Shown one piece after another: positions 7,667 to 17,273 of a stretch of 40,710 bases of DNA. Each line of letters starts with the position of its first letter. Position 1 is the stretch's first letter. Origin of the DNA: Candidatus Palauibacter poriticola (lineage in GTDB: Bacteria > Gemmatimonadota > Gemmatimonadetes > Palauibacterales > Palauibacteraceae); NCBI GenBank assembly GCA_012270965.1, contig JAAXHJ010000056.1:1-40710 (forward strand), given 5' to 3'. Under the pieces are notes generated by a model. It was not told the DNA's origin, did not search any database, and worked only from the letters and a program-made list of their open reading frames with translations. A program made the translations under genes and the position numbers.

Positions 7667-10059
7667 GGCACCGCGCGGAGTTTCCGGAGGGGATCGACGA
7701 GGCCCTGGCCCCGTGGGAGGGAAGCACCTCCCGCCGCGATTTCCTGAAGACCTCGGGATTGTTCGTCCTCGGCTTCGGCGGCGTCGGCGTGGCGCGGGCG
7801 GGCCGGTGGGCCTCGACGAGTGGGCCGGGCGCGGACAACCCCTACCCCGACCCCGACTTCCTCCAGCTCGACTCGTGGCTCGTCGTTCACGAGGACGGCA
7901 CGGCCACCTTCTACGTCGGCAAGACCGACGGCGGGCAGGGGACCGGGACCGCCATGCGGCAGATGATGTGCGACGAACTCGACCTCGCCTACGACCGGGC
8001 CACGCTCGTCATGGGCCGCACGGACATGACGGTGGACCAGGGCGGCTCGGGCGGCTCGGATGCGATCGAGCGGGACGCCTTGGCCGCGCGGCGGGTTGCG
8101 GCGGAGGCGCGGCGCGTCCTGCTGGAGCTGGCCTCGGAGCACTTCGAGGTCCCGGCCGACGAACTCGCGGTCGGCGACGGCGTCATCTCCATGGCCGCGG
8201 ACCCCTCGCGAACCACCACATATGGCGAACTGATCGGCGGAAGGCGCTTCGACGTCGCCCTCACCGGGAGAAACGTCAACGAGACGGCGGGCCTCGCGCC
8301 CGTGAAGGCGGCGCAGGAGCTGAAGATCGTCGGCCTGTCTATCCCTCGGTACGACATTCCCGCCAAGGTCGACGGGTCGCTCGAGTGGGCCGTCGACGTG
8401 CGGCTCCCCGGCATGGTCCACGTGCGCAACGTACGGCCACCCTTCGCGGGCGCGCGGCTCGTCTCCCTCGATGAGTCCTCGGTGCGCGACCTCCCCGGCT
8501 TCATCCGCGTCTTCCGGGAGGGCAACTACGTCGCGGTCGTCTGCGAGCGGGAGGAGCAGGCCATCCAGGCGGCGGAGAGCCTCTCCGCCCAGTGGGAGAA
8601 GCCGGCGGCGGCGCCCTTCCCGTCGTCCGAGGACCTCTTCGACTACATGCGCGGCGCACCCCCCGTGGGCTCCGGCGCCGGGAGTTCTCCCGGCCCCCGC
8701 GTGGAGGGCGATCCCGACGCGGCGCTCGCGGGCGCGGCGACGGTCGTGGAAGCCGGGTACGACATCCCCTTCCAGGGACACACGGCGATCGGACCTGCCC
8801 ACGCCGTGGCCGATCCCTCGGACGGGCAGATGACGGTCTACACGAACGACATGAAGCCCTACAGCCACCGCACGGGGATCGCCGACTTCCTCGGCATGCC
8901 GCCGGAGCGGGTGCGGGTGATCTGGATGGAGGGCCCGCAGCTCTACGGGCGCACGGCGGCGGACGACGCGGGCTTCGAGGCGGCGTACCTGGCGCGGGAG
9001 CTGGGCCGTCCCGTCCGCGTGCAATGGATGCGGCACGAAGAGACGGCGTGGGACACGAAAGGACCCGCCTTCGCCATCGACCTGCGCGGGGGCCTGGACG
9101 AGGCGGGAAACGTGGTCGCGCTCGATTACCGCTCCCGCATCGCGAACTACGCGCACGTCGGCTACAACCAGGCGGACACCGTGCTCATCGCCCAGCTCAT
9201 GGGGATCCGGCCCGAGCGGCCGTCCCCCGGCGGCGGCCGGGGCCCGGACGAGATGTACCACATCCCGAACCGGCGGGAGGAGACGCGCGCGGTTCGTTTC
9301 CCGCTCGCCTTCGAGACGCCGCTCCGGACCGGCAACCTGCGCGACCCCAACGGGCCGCAGACGACCTTCGCCTCGGAATCGTTCATCGATGAGATGGCGG
9401 CGGCCGCGAACGCGGACCCCGTCGAGTTCCGTCTCCGTCTCCTGCGCGGGACGACGGAGGACGATGCGACGTTCCGCCGGGTCCGCTCCATCGCCGTCGT
9501 GAGGGCGGCGGCCGAGGCGTTCGGCTGGGAGCCGCGACCCTCGCGCCGCGCGCCGGAGCACGGGCGCATCCTCACCGGGCGCGGCATCTCCTACGCATAC
9601 CGCATCCAGACGGCCGTGGCCACGGTCGCCGAGGTCGAGGTCGACCGGCAGACCGGGCGCGTGTGGGTGAGGCGCATGGTCTGCGCGCACGACTGCGGCC
9701 TCGTGATCAACCCGGACGGCCTCGAGAGCACGATCCAGGGCAACCTCCTCCACGGAATCAGCCGCACCCTGTACGAGGAGGTCGCGTTCGACCGCGAGAG
9801 GGTGACGAGCGTGGATTGGCGCACGCACCCGACGCTGACGCACCGCGACGCGCCCGAGCAGATCGATGTCGTGATCGTGAACGGCGACCCGAATCCGGAC
9901 CGGCCGGACCTGCCGCACTACGGGGCAGGCGAACCGTCGCACCGCACGGTACCGGCGGCCATCGCGAACGCGATCGCCGATGCGACGGGTGTCCGCGTGC
10001 GCCGCATCCCCCTGCGCCCCGAACGCGTGCTCGCGGAACTCGCGACGACGGACGCGTAG
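7663..10059 (+). CDS. Molybdopterin-binding large subunit of Mo hydroxylase (IorB-like), Tat-exported
   Basis: The catalytic subunit of a xanthine-oxidase-family enzyme, 798 residues, starting at a GTG that overlaps the stop of the Fe-S subunit. It has a Tat signal (SRRDFLKTSGLFVLGFGGVGVARA, residues of about 23-46), so the folded complex is likely exported to the periplasm, as for IorB-type membrane-linked dehydrogenases. Cofactor-binding regions include GKTDGGQGTGTAMRQMM near the start, PFQGHTAIGPAHAVAD in the middle and the catalytic glutamate in HYGAGEPSHRTVPAAIANA near the end. No FAD subunit lies beside it. In the isoquinoline-1-oxidoreductase group electrons pass to a cytochrome instead. 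The substrate is probably an aromatic N-heterocycle or aldehyde. That, and the link to the upstream tannase, are inferred from context. Confidence 0.92.
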   Translation: MRHRAEFPEGIDEALAPWEGSTSRRDFLKTSGLFVLGFGGVGVARAGRWASTSGPGADNPYPDPDFLQLDSWLVVHEDGTATFYVGKTDGGQGTGTAMRQMMCDELDLAYDRATLVMGRTDMTVDQGGSGGSDAIERDALAARRVAAEARRVLLELASEHFEVPADELAVGDGVISMAADPSRTTTYGELIGGRRFDVALTGRNVNETAGLAPVKAAQELKIVGLSIPRYDIPAKVDGSLEWAVDVRLPGMVHVRNVRPPFAGARLVSLDESSVRDLPGFIRVFREGNYVAVVCEREEQAIQAAESLSAQWEKPAAAPFPSSEDLFDYMRGAPPVGSGAGSSPGPRVEGDPDAALAGAATVVEAGYDIPFQGHTAIGPAHAVADPSDGQMTVYTNDMKPYSHRTGIADFLGMPPERVRVIWMEGPQLYGRTAADDAGFEAAYLARELGRPVRVQWMRHEETAWDTKGPAFAIDLRGGLDEAGNVVALDYRSRIANYAHVGYNQADTVLIAQLMGIRPERPSPGGGRGPDEMYHIPNRREETRAVRFPLAFETPLRTGNLRDPNGPQTTFASESFIDEMAAAANADPVEFRLRLLRGTTEDDATFRRVRSIAVVRAAAEAFGWEPRPSRRAPEHGRILTGRGISYAYRIQTAVATVAEVEVDRQTGRVWVRRMVCAHDCGLVINPDGLESTIQGNLLHGISRTLYEEVAFDRERVTSVDWRTHPTLTHRDAPEQIDVVIVNGDPNPDRPDLPHYGAGEPSHRTVPAAIANAIADATGVRVRRIPLRPERVLAELATTDA

Positions 10060-10182
10060 CAACCCGTGCCAACAGGCCCCGCCGCGCTTCACCGGCTGTC
10101 GGCGCTGCCGCGGGGGTTGCCATGGGCTGGTGGGCCGCCACGGGCCTAATGTGCGGGTCCGCGCGGTTCCCTCCCGCGCGGG

Positions 10183-11277
10183 TCAGATCTTGATGTAGGT
10201 GCCGCGTCGGTGGAGGAGCCACATGATGCCCAGCCAGAAGGCGACTTGGGCCAGCGCCATGGCGAGCGAGCCGCCGTAGTCGCCCCCCCAGGATCTGAAC
10301 GCGTTCTCGTACAGCCACGCGCTCAGCGGCATGCCGCCGTCCCCGATCCGGATGCGGGCGAGATACTTCGCGAACATGCCCGAGGCGACGAACACGGCGA
10401 TCGAGTTCATCCCGTACACGACGAACGGGGTCACCCACCCGCCGCGCAGACGCTTCGCGTCGATCGCCCAGTACATGGTGCCAAACAGGAAAAGCGCCGT
10501 CCCGGCCGTGAAGAGGACGTAGGAACTCGACCACAGGTTCTTGTTGATCGGGAACACCGTGTCCCACGCGAGCCCCAGCACGACGAGCAGAGCGCCGGCA
10601 CCCCACATCCGGCGCGAGATCTCGCTTCGGGGGCGGTCCGAGCGGAGTCCCTCGCCGCAGAAGACCCCCAGCAGGCACGTCCCGATGGCCGGCAGCGTCG
10701 AGAGGAGTCCCTCCGGATCCCACGTCCCCTGCCACAACCGGTCTCCCATGAGGAACCGGTCGATCCGGGCCCCGAGGTTCCCCTCCGGCGACAAGTCCCC
10801 TGCGACGAGCGCCCAGTACCCGAGGAGGAGCACGCCCAGCGCGATCCACCGCACGCGCGCGGACCCCCACAGGTAGAGCGCTCCCGCCGTACAGTAGACG
10901 AGGCCGATCCGCTGCAGCACGCCGTAGAGGCGCATGTCGAAGAGGTCGAAGTCGGGAATCGCCCGCATCGCGAGCCCGAGCCCGATGAGGATGAGCGAGC
11001 GCCGCACCACGTGCCGGAACAGCTGGCCTCGTTCGGCGCCCTCGGCGAGACGGCGCGCGAAGGAGAAGGGGATTGCGACGCCGACGATGAAGAGGAAGTA
11101 GGGGAAGATGAGGTCGGTGGGCGTCCACCCGTGCCACTCCGCGTGGGCCAGCGGCGCGTAGACGTAGGCCCAACTGCCGGGATTGTTGACGAGAATCATC
11201 CCCGCGATCGTCAGACCCCGGAACGCATCCAGCGATATGAGCCGGCCCCTCGCGGGTTCGGTCACGGGCTCGGTCAT
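10183..11277 (-). CDS. DUF5009 / NagX-HGSNAT-like membrane acyltransferase
   Basis: A polytopic inner-membrane protein of 364 residues from the ATG at 11277 (another ATG at 11295 is in frame). The N-terminal signature RLISLDAFRGLTIAGMILVN, followed by HAEWHGWTPTDLIFPYFLFI, is characteristic of the heparan-alpha-glucosaminide N-acetyltransferase / NagX group, where the His in the first periplasmic loop is thought to carry the acetyl group. About ten hydrophobic segments follow, with the conserved NKNLWSSSYVLFTAG and YGMNSIAVFVASG blocks near the C-terminus. These enzymes move acetyl groups across the membrane onto amino sugars. The gene follows the outer-membrane barrel gene by 36 bp on the same strand and is probably the last gene of that run. 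It converges with the Mo hydroxylase across a 123-bp gap. Confidence 0.88.
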   Translation of the reverse strand: MTEPVTEPARGRLISLDAFRGLTIAGMILVNNPGSWAYVYAPLAHAEWHGWTPTDLIFPYFLFIVGVAIPFSFARRLAEGAERGQLFRHVVRRSLILIGLGLAMRAIPDFDLFDMRLYGVLQRIGLVYCTAGALYLWGSARVRWIALGVLLLGYWALVAGDLSPEGNLGARIDRFLMGDRLWQGTWDPEGLLSTLPAIGTCLLGVFCGEGLRSDRPRSEISRRMWGAGALLVVLGLAWDTVFPINKNLWSSSYVLFTAGTALFLFGTMYWAIDAKRLRGGWVTPFVVYGMNSIAVFVASGMFAKYLARIRIGDGGMPLSAWLYENAFRSWGGDYGGSLAMALAQVAFWLGIMWLLHRRGTYIKI

Positions 11278-11313
11278 GGGAACCCCGTGCTGCATCGAGA
11301 GCTGTTGGCTGAG

Positions 11314-14198
11314 CTACCTGCGGAACCGGTCCCCGCCGCGGCCCCTGCCGCCCCCGCCGGCCATCGACCGGCTCCCGAGGTACCAGGTGAAGTTCAGCAT
11401 CACGTACTGCGTGAGCGACTCGATGCGACTCTCTTGGATGAAGCCGGGGGAATTCGTGTACCTCACGCCCTGGTTCTGGCCGAGAAGGTCGAAGCCCACG
11501 AGTCGGATCTCGGCCCGGTCGTTCAGGATGAGGCGCCGGATGGAGGCTTCCCACAGCGCGACGTTCCGCCCCGGACCGAACAGATCCTGGTCGTAGAGCC
11601 GCCACTGGAACTCCGTGCCCAGCGTCCACGGCCCCATATGGAGGTCGGCGATCGCGTACAGCGTGGAGTTGAGGTAATCCTCGTCCAACTCCTGGTTGAG
11701 GGAGTAGCTGACGTCGCTGTAGGTCAGCTTGGCCCCGCCGCGCACGTCGTAGTCCTCCTTGGCGCGATTCTCGAGTTCGATCCCGACCGTGTGTGACAAC
11801 GACCGGCTTCGGTTCTCAAGGTCGTTCACGAACTCGTTCGAACTGGAGTAGGAGAGGTGGTAGTTAAGGTCCACCTGGCCGCCCATCCAGCGCAGCGGCG
11901 TCCCGAAGCTCGCGCCGCCGCTCGCCGACCATGCGCTCCCGAGGTTCGCGGGCGAGATCGTCTGGAGCCCCCGCTCCGTCACGGTGCGGGACTGGGAGAT
12001 GTCGTTCGTCGTGACGCTGACGTTCGCGTAGGTGAACAGGTTGACGAAGCTGAACGTGTCGAAGAAGCGGTATTCCGTCCGCAGGCGGTGCGTGTATTCG
12101 GGCTGCAGATCGGGATTCCCCACCCGGATCCGCAGCGGATCGCGGTTGTCGACGAAGGGCTGGAGATCCGTCATGCGCGGTTCGCGCGTGGAGGTCGAGT
12201 AACGGAGGTTCAGCGTCCGACTGTCGCTCACCTGCACCCGATACTCGGCGTTCGGCAGAATGTGCGTGTATCCGTTGGTGATCTCCTCGCTCCGGTCGAG
12301 GATCGTCCCCTCCAAGTTCGACCCCTGCACGCGCAGCCCGAGCACGAGCCGTCCGGCCTCGCCCGTGCGGTTGAAGCGAAACCCCCCGCGCAGGTAGCTG
12401 TACGTCCGCTCGAACCCCGAGGTCAGAAGCGGGTTCACCGTCCGTCCGTCGGGTCCGATGTCGAACACCGACTGGTTCTCGTCCTCGGCGGTCGCGCTCC
12501 GCTCGCCGTAGACCTCGAGCATGGACTGCCAGGGCATCGGCTGGGTCATCGAGAGGCGGACCGAGTGCGTCAGCCTCTGGCCGACGTTCGTCTGCTCCTG
12601 GAGCACGTCGCCGGCCTGCGCCCGCGGGTTCTCAACGTTGCCCTCGATCGACGAGGTGATGTTCGTCAGGCGGTCGGAATCGCTGAGGTTCACCCGGGCC
12701 TCCGCGAAGAGACTCCGCCCGCTGTCGTCGAGCCGCTTCCGCCACGTGAGTCGGGCATCGCCGCCCACGTCGTCGCTGTCCACGTCGTAGTTCGTCGCCG
12801 CGGCCGTGAGAAACTGCCCGGTGCCCGAGCGCGTTTCCTGGAAGTCGGCGCGGTCGAGGATGGACATACGCGCGTTCAGGTTCCCGCGAAGCCGCAGTTC
12901 GTGGCCCTCGGAGAGCGTGAGCTGGGAGTTCAGGTTGACACGGTGCGAAGAATTGTTCGTATCTGTGCGCGTGGCGCGGTCGACGAGGGATGACGCGCTC
13001 GTGCCGAGGAGCTGCTCCCGCCTTTGCGTCTCGTTCTGGAAGTTGTCGAGCGTGCTGAGGCGGTAGCTCGTCCGGATCCAGTTGTCGTCGTTCCCGCCGA
13101 AGTCGTGGTTGGCGTTGAGCCCCAGCATGAAGGTCTCGGTGAGCCCGTCGTCGCCCCCCCCCCGCGGCCGAATTCCCATCCGCCGAAGGACATCGCGTCG
13201 CCCCACCCGAACCCGGCTTGGTTCACGTTGTTCGCGCTTCCGACCAGGGCAAGCTGCGTGGTCGGGGAAAATCGGTTGACCGACAGGGCGCCCGCGTACG
13301 GAATCCCGCCGGCCACCGTCCCGGACTCGGGGTTGGCGGGGAGCCGCGCGGCCACGGCCTCGCCGAATCCGGGCGAAACGGACGCGTTCTCCACGTCCGC
13401 CCCGAGTCCGCCCGACGTACGGCCGAAGTAGCCCGACCGCGCCTCTTCCTTGAGTTCCAGGTTGATCGTCCGCTCCTCCTCGCCATCGGCAATGCCCGTG
13501 AACTCGGCCATGTCCGATTCCTTGTCGTAGACCTCCACCTTCTCCACGGCCTCGGCGGGCAGATTCTGGGTCGCCATCGTGGGGTCGCCCCCGAAGAACT
13601 CCCTCCCGTCGACAAGGACGTTCTCGACCTCTTCGCCCTGCGCCGTAATCGATCCGTCGGTCTCGACCTCGATCCCCGGAAGCTGGCGCAGGAGATCCTC
13701 CACCGTGGCGTTGGGCCGCGTCCGGAAGGCGAGCGCGTTGTAGCCGAGCGTGTCCCGCCGGTTCAGAAACGGGACGTGGTCGAGGGTGACGACGAGCGGG
13801 TCCACCTCCACCGCCATCACCTCGAGGTTGATGGTGCCGACGTTCACGTCTTCTCCGGCGAGGGAGAGGTCTGTCCGCACCGTGCCGTATCCGAGCAGGG
13901 TGACCTGCAGGATGTATTCGCCGGGTCCGAGATCTCCGAGGGCGAAGACGCCGTCGCCGTTGGATGTCGTGAAGCGGGTGAGGACCGAGTCGGGCTTCGC
14001 GAGCGCCACCACCATGGCGCCGCCGAGGCCCGCGCCGGCCGCGTCGGCGATGACCCCGCTCACGGCGTATTCCGCCTGGGCTTGGACCGAACGGGGGGAG
14101 AGCGCACCGAGCACCAGTCCGCCCGCCAGCAGCGTCAGGATCGGCCCCGGCCGCGCCGGGCACACGGGGGTCCAACCCATCCGTCCGGGCGGCCTCAT
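11314..14198 (-). CDS. Outer-membrane beta-barrel protein with carboxypeptidase-regulatory N-domain; frameshifted at a G10 tract
   Basis: A TonB-receptor-like outer-membrane protein of about 961 residues once the break is repaired. The start ATG at 14198 overlaps the stop of the GLPGLI gene (ATGA). It has a signal peptide (PILTLLAGGLVLGALSPRSVQAQA), a CarboxypepD_reg-like domain (AVSGVIADAAGAGLGGAMVV through LGYGTVRTDLSLAG) and a plug-like domain (TVEDLLRQLPGIEVETDGSI, VLVDGREFFGGDP, AEAVEKVEVYDKESD). A long barrel of the OMP_b-brl_3 type follows, ending in VMLNFTWYLGSRSMAGGG. The frame breaks at WEFGRGGG, where ten consecutive G (C at 13154-13163 on +) separate it from DDGLTETFMLGLN. Eleven or eight G would restore one frame. 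This could be a sequencing indel, a genuine mutation or a phase-variable switch. The substrate is unknown. Confidence 0.85.
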
Positions 14199-15034
14199 CG
14201 GAGCCCCCCGTCGAAGGGACGACGCCGGTTGCCGCCCCCTCGCGTGGCCCGGATTTCCTCGATCTTCTCCGCCACGATCTCTTCGTATTCCTCGCGCGTG
14301 ACCATTTCCCCATCCGTCGGCGGGGCGATCTCGACATCGCCGAGACCCTCGAGGTTCACCTCGGTTGCCGAGTAGAGCAGGCGTCCGCCGTCCAGCGAGA
14401 GCACGAGGATGAGCCCGGGAAGCCCGCCGTACTGGCCGGGGCCCGCCTGCACCGGAATCTGGGGCGTGAACCAAGCTTCGATCTCCGCCCCGTCGTGGAC
14501 GGCCGTCGCCTCTTGCACCATGAAGCCGAGGAACTCGCGCTGCTCGGTTCCGAGCTTCCACGCATATGTGGGCCGGTCCCCGGAAATCAGGAACGTGCGC
14601 CCCATGAACTCGCGGGTCTCGGTGATCGCGCCGCTCCCGAAGTCCACGTAGGCTTGGATCAGGTCCTCCTGGTCGGTACGGGAGGCCGATCCCATCCTAA
14701 GCCGCAGCGCCATGCCGAGGGCGCGGCGATCCATCCGATCCGAGTCGCCGGGCCCGCGCCGGGGTGCCGCCGCCTCCTCGTCCGGGGCCGGCATCATGAT
14801 CGAGCGGGCATCGTCGAAGCGGAGAACCATGGAGGCCGTGCCCTCCGCCGCGAGGCGGTCGCGCAACGCCGCGAAGCGCTCCGGCACTTCAAAATCGTAC
14901 TGCACCGAGCGCAGGTAGCGGACACTCCCCGCCTGTGCCTCCGCCGTCGAGGGCGCAAGGCTCCCGAGGGCACCGGGAAGGGTCGCGAGAAGGAAGAGCT
15001 GGAACCGTCGCGGGAATCGTCGTCGTGTAGTCAT
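14195..15034 (-). CDS. GLPGLI-family exported protein
   Basis: A 279-residue exported protein. The ATG at 15034 is preceded by a GAAGGG-type ribosome site and begins a signal peptide (TTRRRFPRRFQLFLLATLPG...APSTAEAQA). The diagnostic family motif is intact in GPGQYGGLPGLILVLSLDGG near residues 200-220, preceded by the conserved EAWFTPQIPVQAGPGQYGG context. GLPGLI proteins are known mainly from Bacteroidota, where the gene typically neighbours an outer-membrane receptor with a carboxypeptidase-regulatory domain; no biochemical function is established. The same pairing appears here: its stop overlaps the start of the outer-membrane barrel gene by four bases (ATGA), which implies coupled translation and possibly a shared complex. 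The C-terminus is basic and disordered-looking (RATRGGGNRRRPFDGGLR). The MATE gene lies 54 bp upstream. Confidence 0.87.
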   Translation of the reverse strand: MTTRRRFPRRFQLFLLATLPGALGSLAPSTAEAQAGSVRYLRSVQYDFEVPERFAALRDRLAAEGTASMVLRFDDARSIMMPAPDEEAAAPRRGPGDSDRMDRRALGMALRLRMGSASRTDQEDLIQAYVDFGSGAITETREFMGRTFLISGDRPTYAWKLGTEQREFLGFMVQEATAVHDGAEIEAWFTPQIPVQAGPGQYGGLPGLILVLSLDGGRLLYSATEVNLEGLGDVEIAPPTDGEMVTREEYEEIVAEKIEEIRATRGGGNRRRPFDGGLR

Positions 15035-15088
15035 GGAACCCTTCGCTTTGCGTCCGTCATCCGTTAGATGGGACACACGGGGCCATGG

Positions 15089-16447
15089 TCACGTTGTCGA
15101 GTCGATGGCCACGCGCCGCACCTCGCGGCCGAGGACCTGCCGCAGGCGGGCGAAGAGGAGGACCGCCACCGAGGCGAGTCCGGCGGCCAGCCCCCACCAC
15201 AGGCCGCGCGGGCCCCAGTCGGCGCGGAAGGCCAGGAAGTAGCTCACCGGCACCCCGAGTAGCCAGAAGCCGAGGGCGTTGACGAGGAAGGGCGTGAAGG
15301 TGTCTCCGGCGCCGCGCAGCACGCCGGCCGCGACGGTCTGGAGGCCATCGGCGACCTGGAAGACGCCGGCGATCGGGATCAGGGATGCGGCGATCGCGAT
15401 GACCGCGAGATCATTCGAGTAGAGGCCGGCCCAGAAGCGCGGGAAGGCGAGAAACGCGCCCGCGGTCGCAACCATGAAGACGCCGCTGAGCTGGATGCCC
15501 GCGGCGGCGGCCCGGCGCGCCCCCTCCATGTCCTCCCGTCCGACCGCGCGTCCCACGCGTACGGCGGAAGCGGCCGCGATCCCGAACGGCACCATGAAGG
15601 AGAGCGCGGCGAGGTTGAGCGCGATCTGGTGCCCGGCCATCGCCTCGGTGCCGAGCCAGCCCATCATGACGCCGATCACGGCGAACGCTCCGAACTCGAG
15701 TTGCTGCTGGAAGCCAATCGGCGTGCCGAGCCGCACCATGCGCGCGAGCGCACGCCGGTCGAGCGCCTCACGCCGGAACCGGCCCAGATAGGGGCTAAGG
15801 GAAGGCCAGGACAGCCAAAGAAGCGCCGCCGCCATGCACCAGCGCGCGAGGCTCGATCCCCACGCCGAGCCCACGGCCCCCAACCGCGGAACCCCGAGAT
15901 TGCCGTAGATCAGCACCCAGTTGAGGGAGGCGTTCAGAAGGTTCGCCCCCGCGATCGTCCACACGATCGGCGCCACGCGGTGCATCGCCTGCAGGCTCTG
16001 CCGAAGCACGACGAACGCGTAGAAGGGGAGCATCCCGAGGATCGACCCCAGCGCGTATCCCCCGGCCACCGGCACGACATCCGCGGGCTGCCGCAGGAAG
16101 GCGAAGATGCGCGCGGCGGGCAGGAAGAGCAGCGAGGTGACCGCCGTCAGAAAGAGAGTGAGAACGAACGCCCGCTGTATCCCTCTGGCGGCGGCTTCAT
16201 GGTCTCCCGCACCCACTCCCTGGGCGACGATGGGATCGAGGGCCATGAGCACGCCCATCCCGAACACGGCGATCTGGAAGAAGTAGATGTTCCCCAGGCC
16301 GACCGCCGCGAGATCGGTTGCCGAGAGGTGGCCGACCATGATCGTGTCCACGACGCCCATCATCATGATGCCGACCTGGACGGTCACGATCGGGAGGGCC
16401 AGACGCAGCATGCGGGCGAGGTCCGCGCCGCGGGGGGTGAGGTTCAT
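15089..16447 (-). CDS. MATE-family multidrug/sodium antiporter
   Basis: A 452-residue inner-membrane transporter of the MATE (NorM-like) family with twelve predicted transmembrane segments. I chose the ATG at 16447 because MNLTPRGADLARMLRLALPI is the usual family N-terminus. The first helices carry TVQVGIMMMGVVDTIMVGHL and LAAVGLGNIYFFQIAVFGMG, and the middle contains GSAWGSSLARWCMAAALLW. The second half carries RLGTPIGFQQQLEFGAFAVI and VADGLQTVAAGVLRGAGDT, the internal duplication typical of MATE proteins. It would export organic cations or other small molecules using a Na+ or H+ gradient. It heads the - strand run leading to GLPGLI, the barrel and the acyltransferase, and is divergent from a metallo-beta-lactamase-fold gene across 135 bp, where promoters for both should lie. 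Confidence 0.93.
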   Translation of the reverse strand: MNLTPRGADLARMLRLALPIVTVQVGIMMMGVVDTIMVGHLSATDLAAVGLGNIYFFQIAVFGMGVLMALDPIVAQGVGAGDHEAAARGIQRAFVLTLFLTAVTSLLFLPAARIFAFLRQPADVVPVAGGYALGSILGMLPFYAFVVLRQSLQAMHRVAPIVWTIAGANLLNASLNWVLIYGNLGVPRLGAVGSAWGSSLARWCMAAALLWLSWPSLSPYLGRFRREALDRRALARMVRLGTPIGFQQQLEFGAFAVIGVMMGWLGTEAMAGHQIALNLAALSFMVPFGIAAASAVRVGRAVGREDMEGARRAAAAGIQLSGVFMVATAGAFLAFPRFWAGLYSNDLAVIAIAASLIPIAGVFQVADGLQTVAAGVLRGAGDTFTPFLVNALGFWLLGVPVSYFLAFRADWGPRGLWWGLAAGLASVAVLLFARLRQVLGREVRRVAIDSTT

Positions 16448-16582
16448 CGCGCCATCATCGCGGGGCGCCTCGCGGCGCGCAAATCCGCGTGGATCCGCAC
16501 GATTCTCGTTGCCGCCCCGTGGCGCGGCGGATAGACTCCGCCTCATCCGCTCCGAGGGTCGGAGACGGGCCAAATCGAGGGG

Positions 16583-17239
16583 GTGAAGATCGAGATTCTC
16601 ACGTTCACGGGCGGACCATTCGTGCAGAACACGCTGCTCGTGGTCTGCGAGGACGGCCGCACGGGGCTGCTGATCGATCCCGGAGCCGCAACGCCCGACG
16701 CGCTTGCCGCGGCGCGCGCCCGCGACCTGGACATCGCGGCGCTCCTCCTCACGCATGCCCACGTGGACCACATCGACGGTCTCAAGGAGGCGAAGGCCGC
16801 CACGGAGGTGCCCATCCACCTTCATCCCCTTGACCGGCCGCTCTACGACAACGCGGCCAATCTGGCGCTCGCGTTCGGCGTGTCCTTTGCGGAGCCGCCG
16901 CCGCCCGACATTGACTTGGTCCCCGGCACAAGCATCGCCTTCGGCGGCTCGGAATTCGACGTCGTGTTCGTGCCCGGCCACGCACCGGGGCATGTGATGT
17001 TCGTCTCCACGGCGCATCCCGTGGCGATCGTGGGTGACGTGATCTTCCGCGGATCGATCGGCCGTACGGATCTTCCGAACGGCAACTACGGCGTGCTTAT
17101 GGAGTCCATCCGGTCGCAGGTGCTGACGCTACCCCCCGAGACCCGCCTCTACCCCGGTCACGGCCCCGAGACCACCGTGGGACTGGAGCGCGACACCAAC
17201 CCCTTCGTGCTCGAACTCCACAGCGGCCGCTGGGTCTGA
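16583..17239 (+). CDS. Metallo-beta-lactamase-fold hydrolase (glyoxalase II-like)
   Basis: A cytoplasmic hydrolase of 218 residues. The GTG start at 16583 follows a purine-rich CGAGGGG site. The zinc ligands are complete: THAHVDHIDG (HxHxDH), GHAPGH, the bridging Asp in GDVIFRGSIGRTDLP and the terminal His in YPGHGPETT. The GRTDLP and GHGPETT blocks and the short length are typical of the YcbL/GloB-like branch, which hydrolyses S-lactoylglutathione or similar thioesters, and not of antibiotic-degrading enzymes. It stands alone between divergent and convergent neighbours. The physiological substrate cannot be read from sequence. Confidence 0.92.
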   Translation: MKIEILTFTGGPFVQNTLLVVCEDGRTGLLIDPGAATPDALAAARARDLDIAALLLTHAHVDHIDGLKEAKAATEVPIHLHPLDRPLYDNAANLALAFGVSFAEPPPPDIDLVPGTSIAFGGSEFDVVFVPGHAPGHVMFVSTAHPVAIVGDVIFRGSIGRTDLPNGNYGVLMESIRSQVLTLPPETRLYPGHGPETTVGLERDTNPFVLELHSGRWV

Positions 17240-17273
17240 CCTCGCCGGAGATAGCTGTCCGACCCGCAGCCGG

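Noticed and set aside
7501..10092. A very long - strand open frame (863 codons) opposite the Mo-hydroxylase genes
   Set aside because: Its translation is Arg/His/Asp-rich without domains, and it mirrors codon bias of the well-supported + strand genes. It is a shadow frame.
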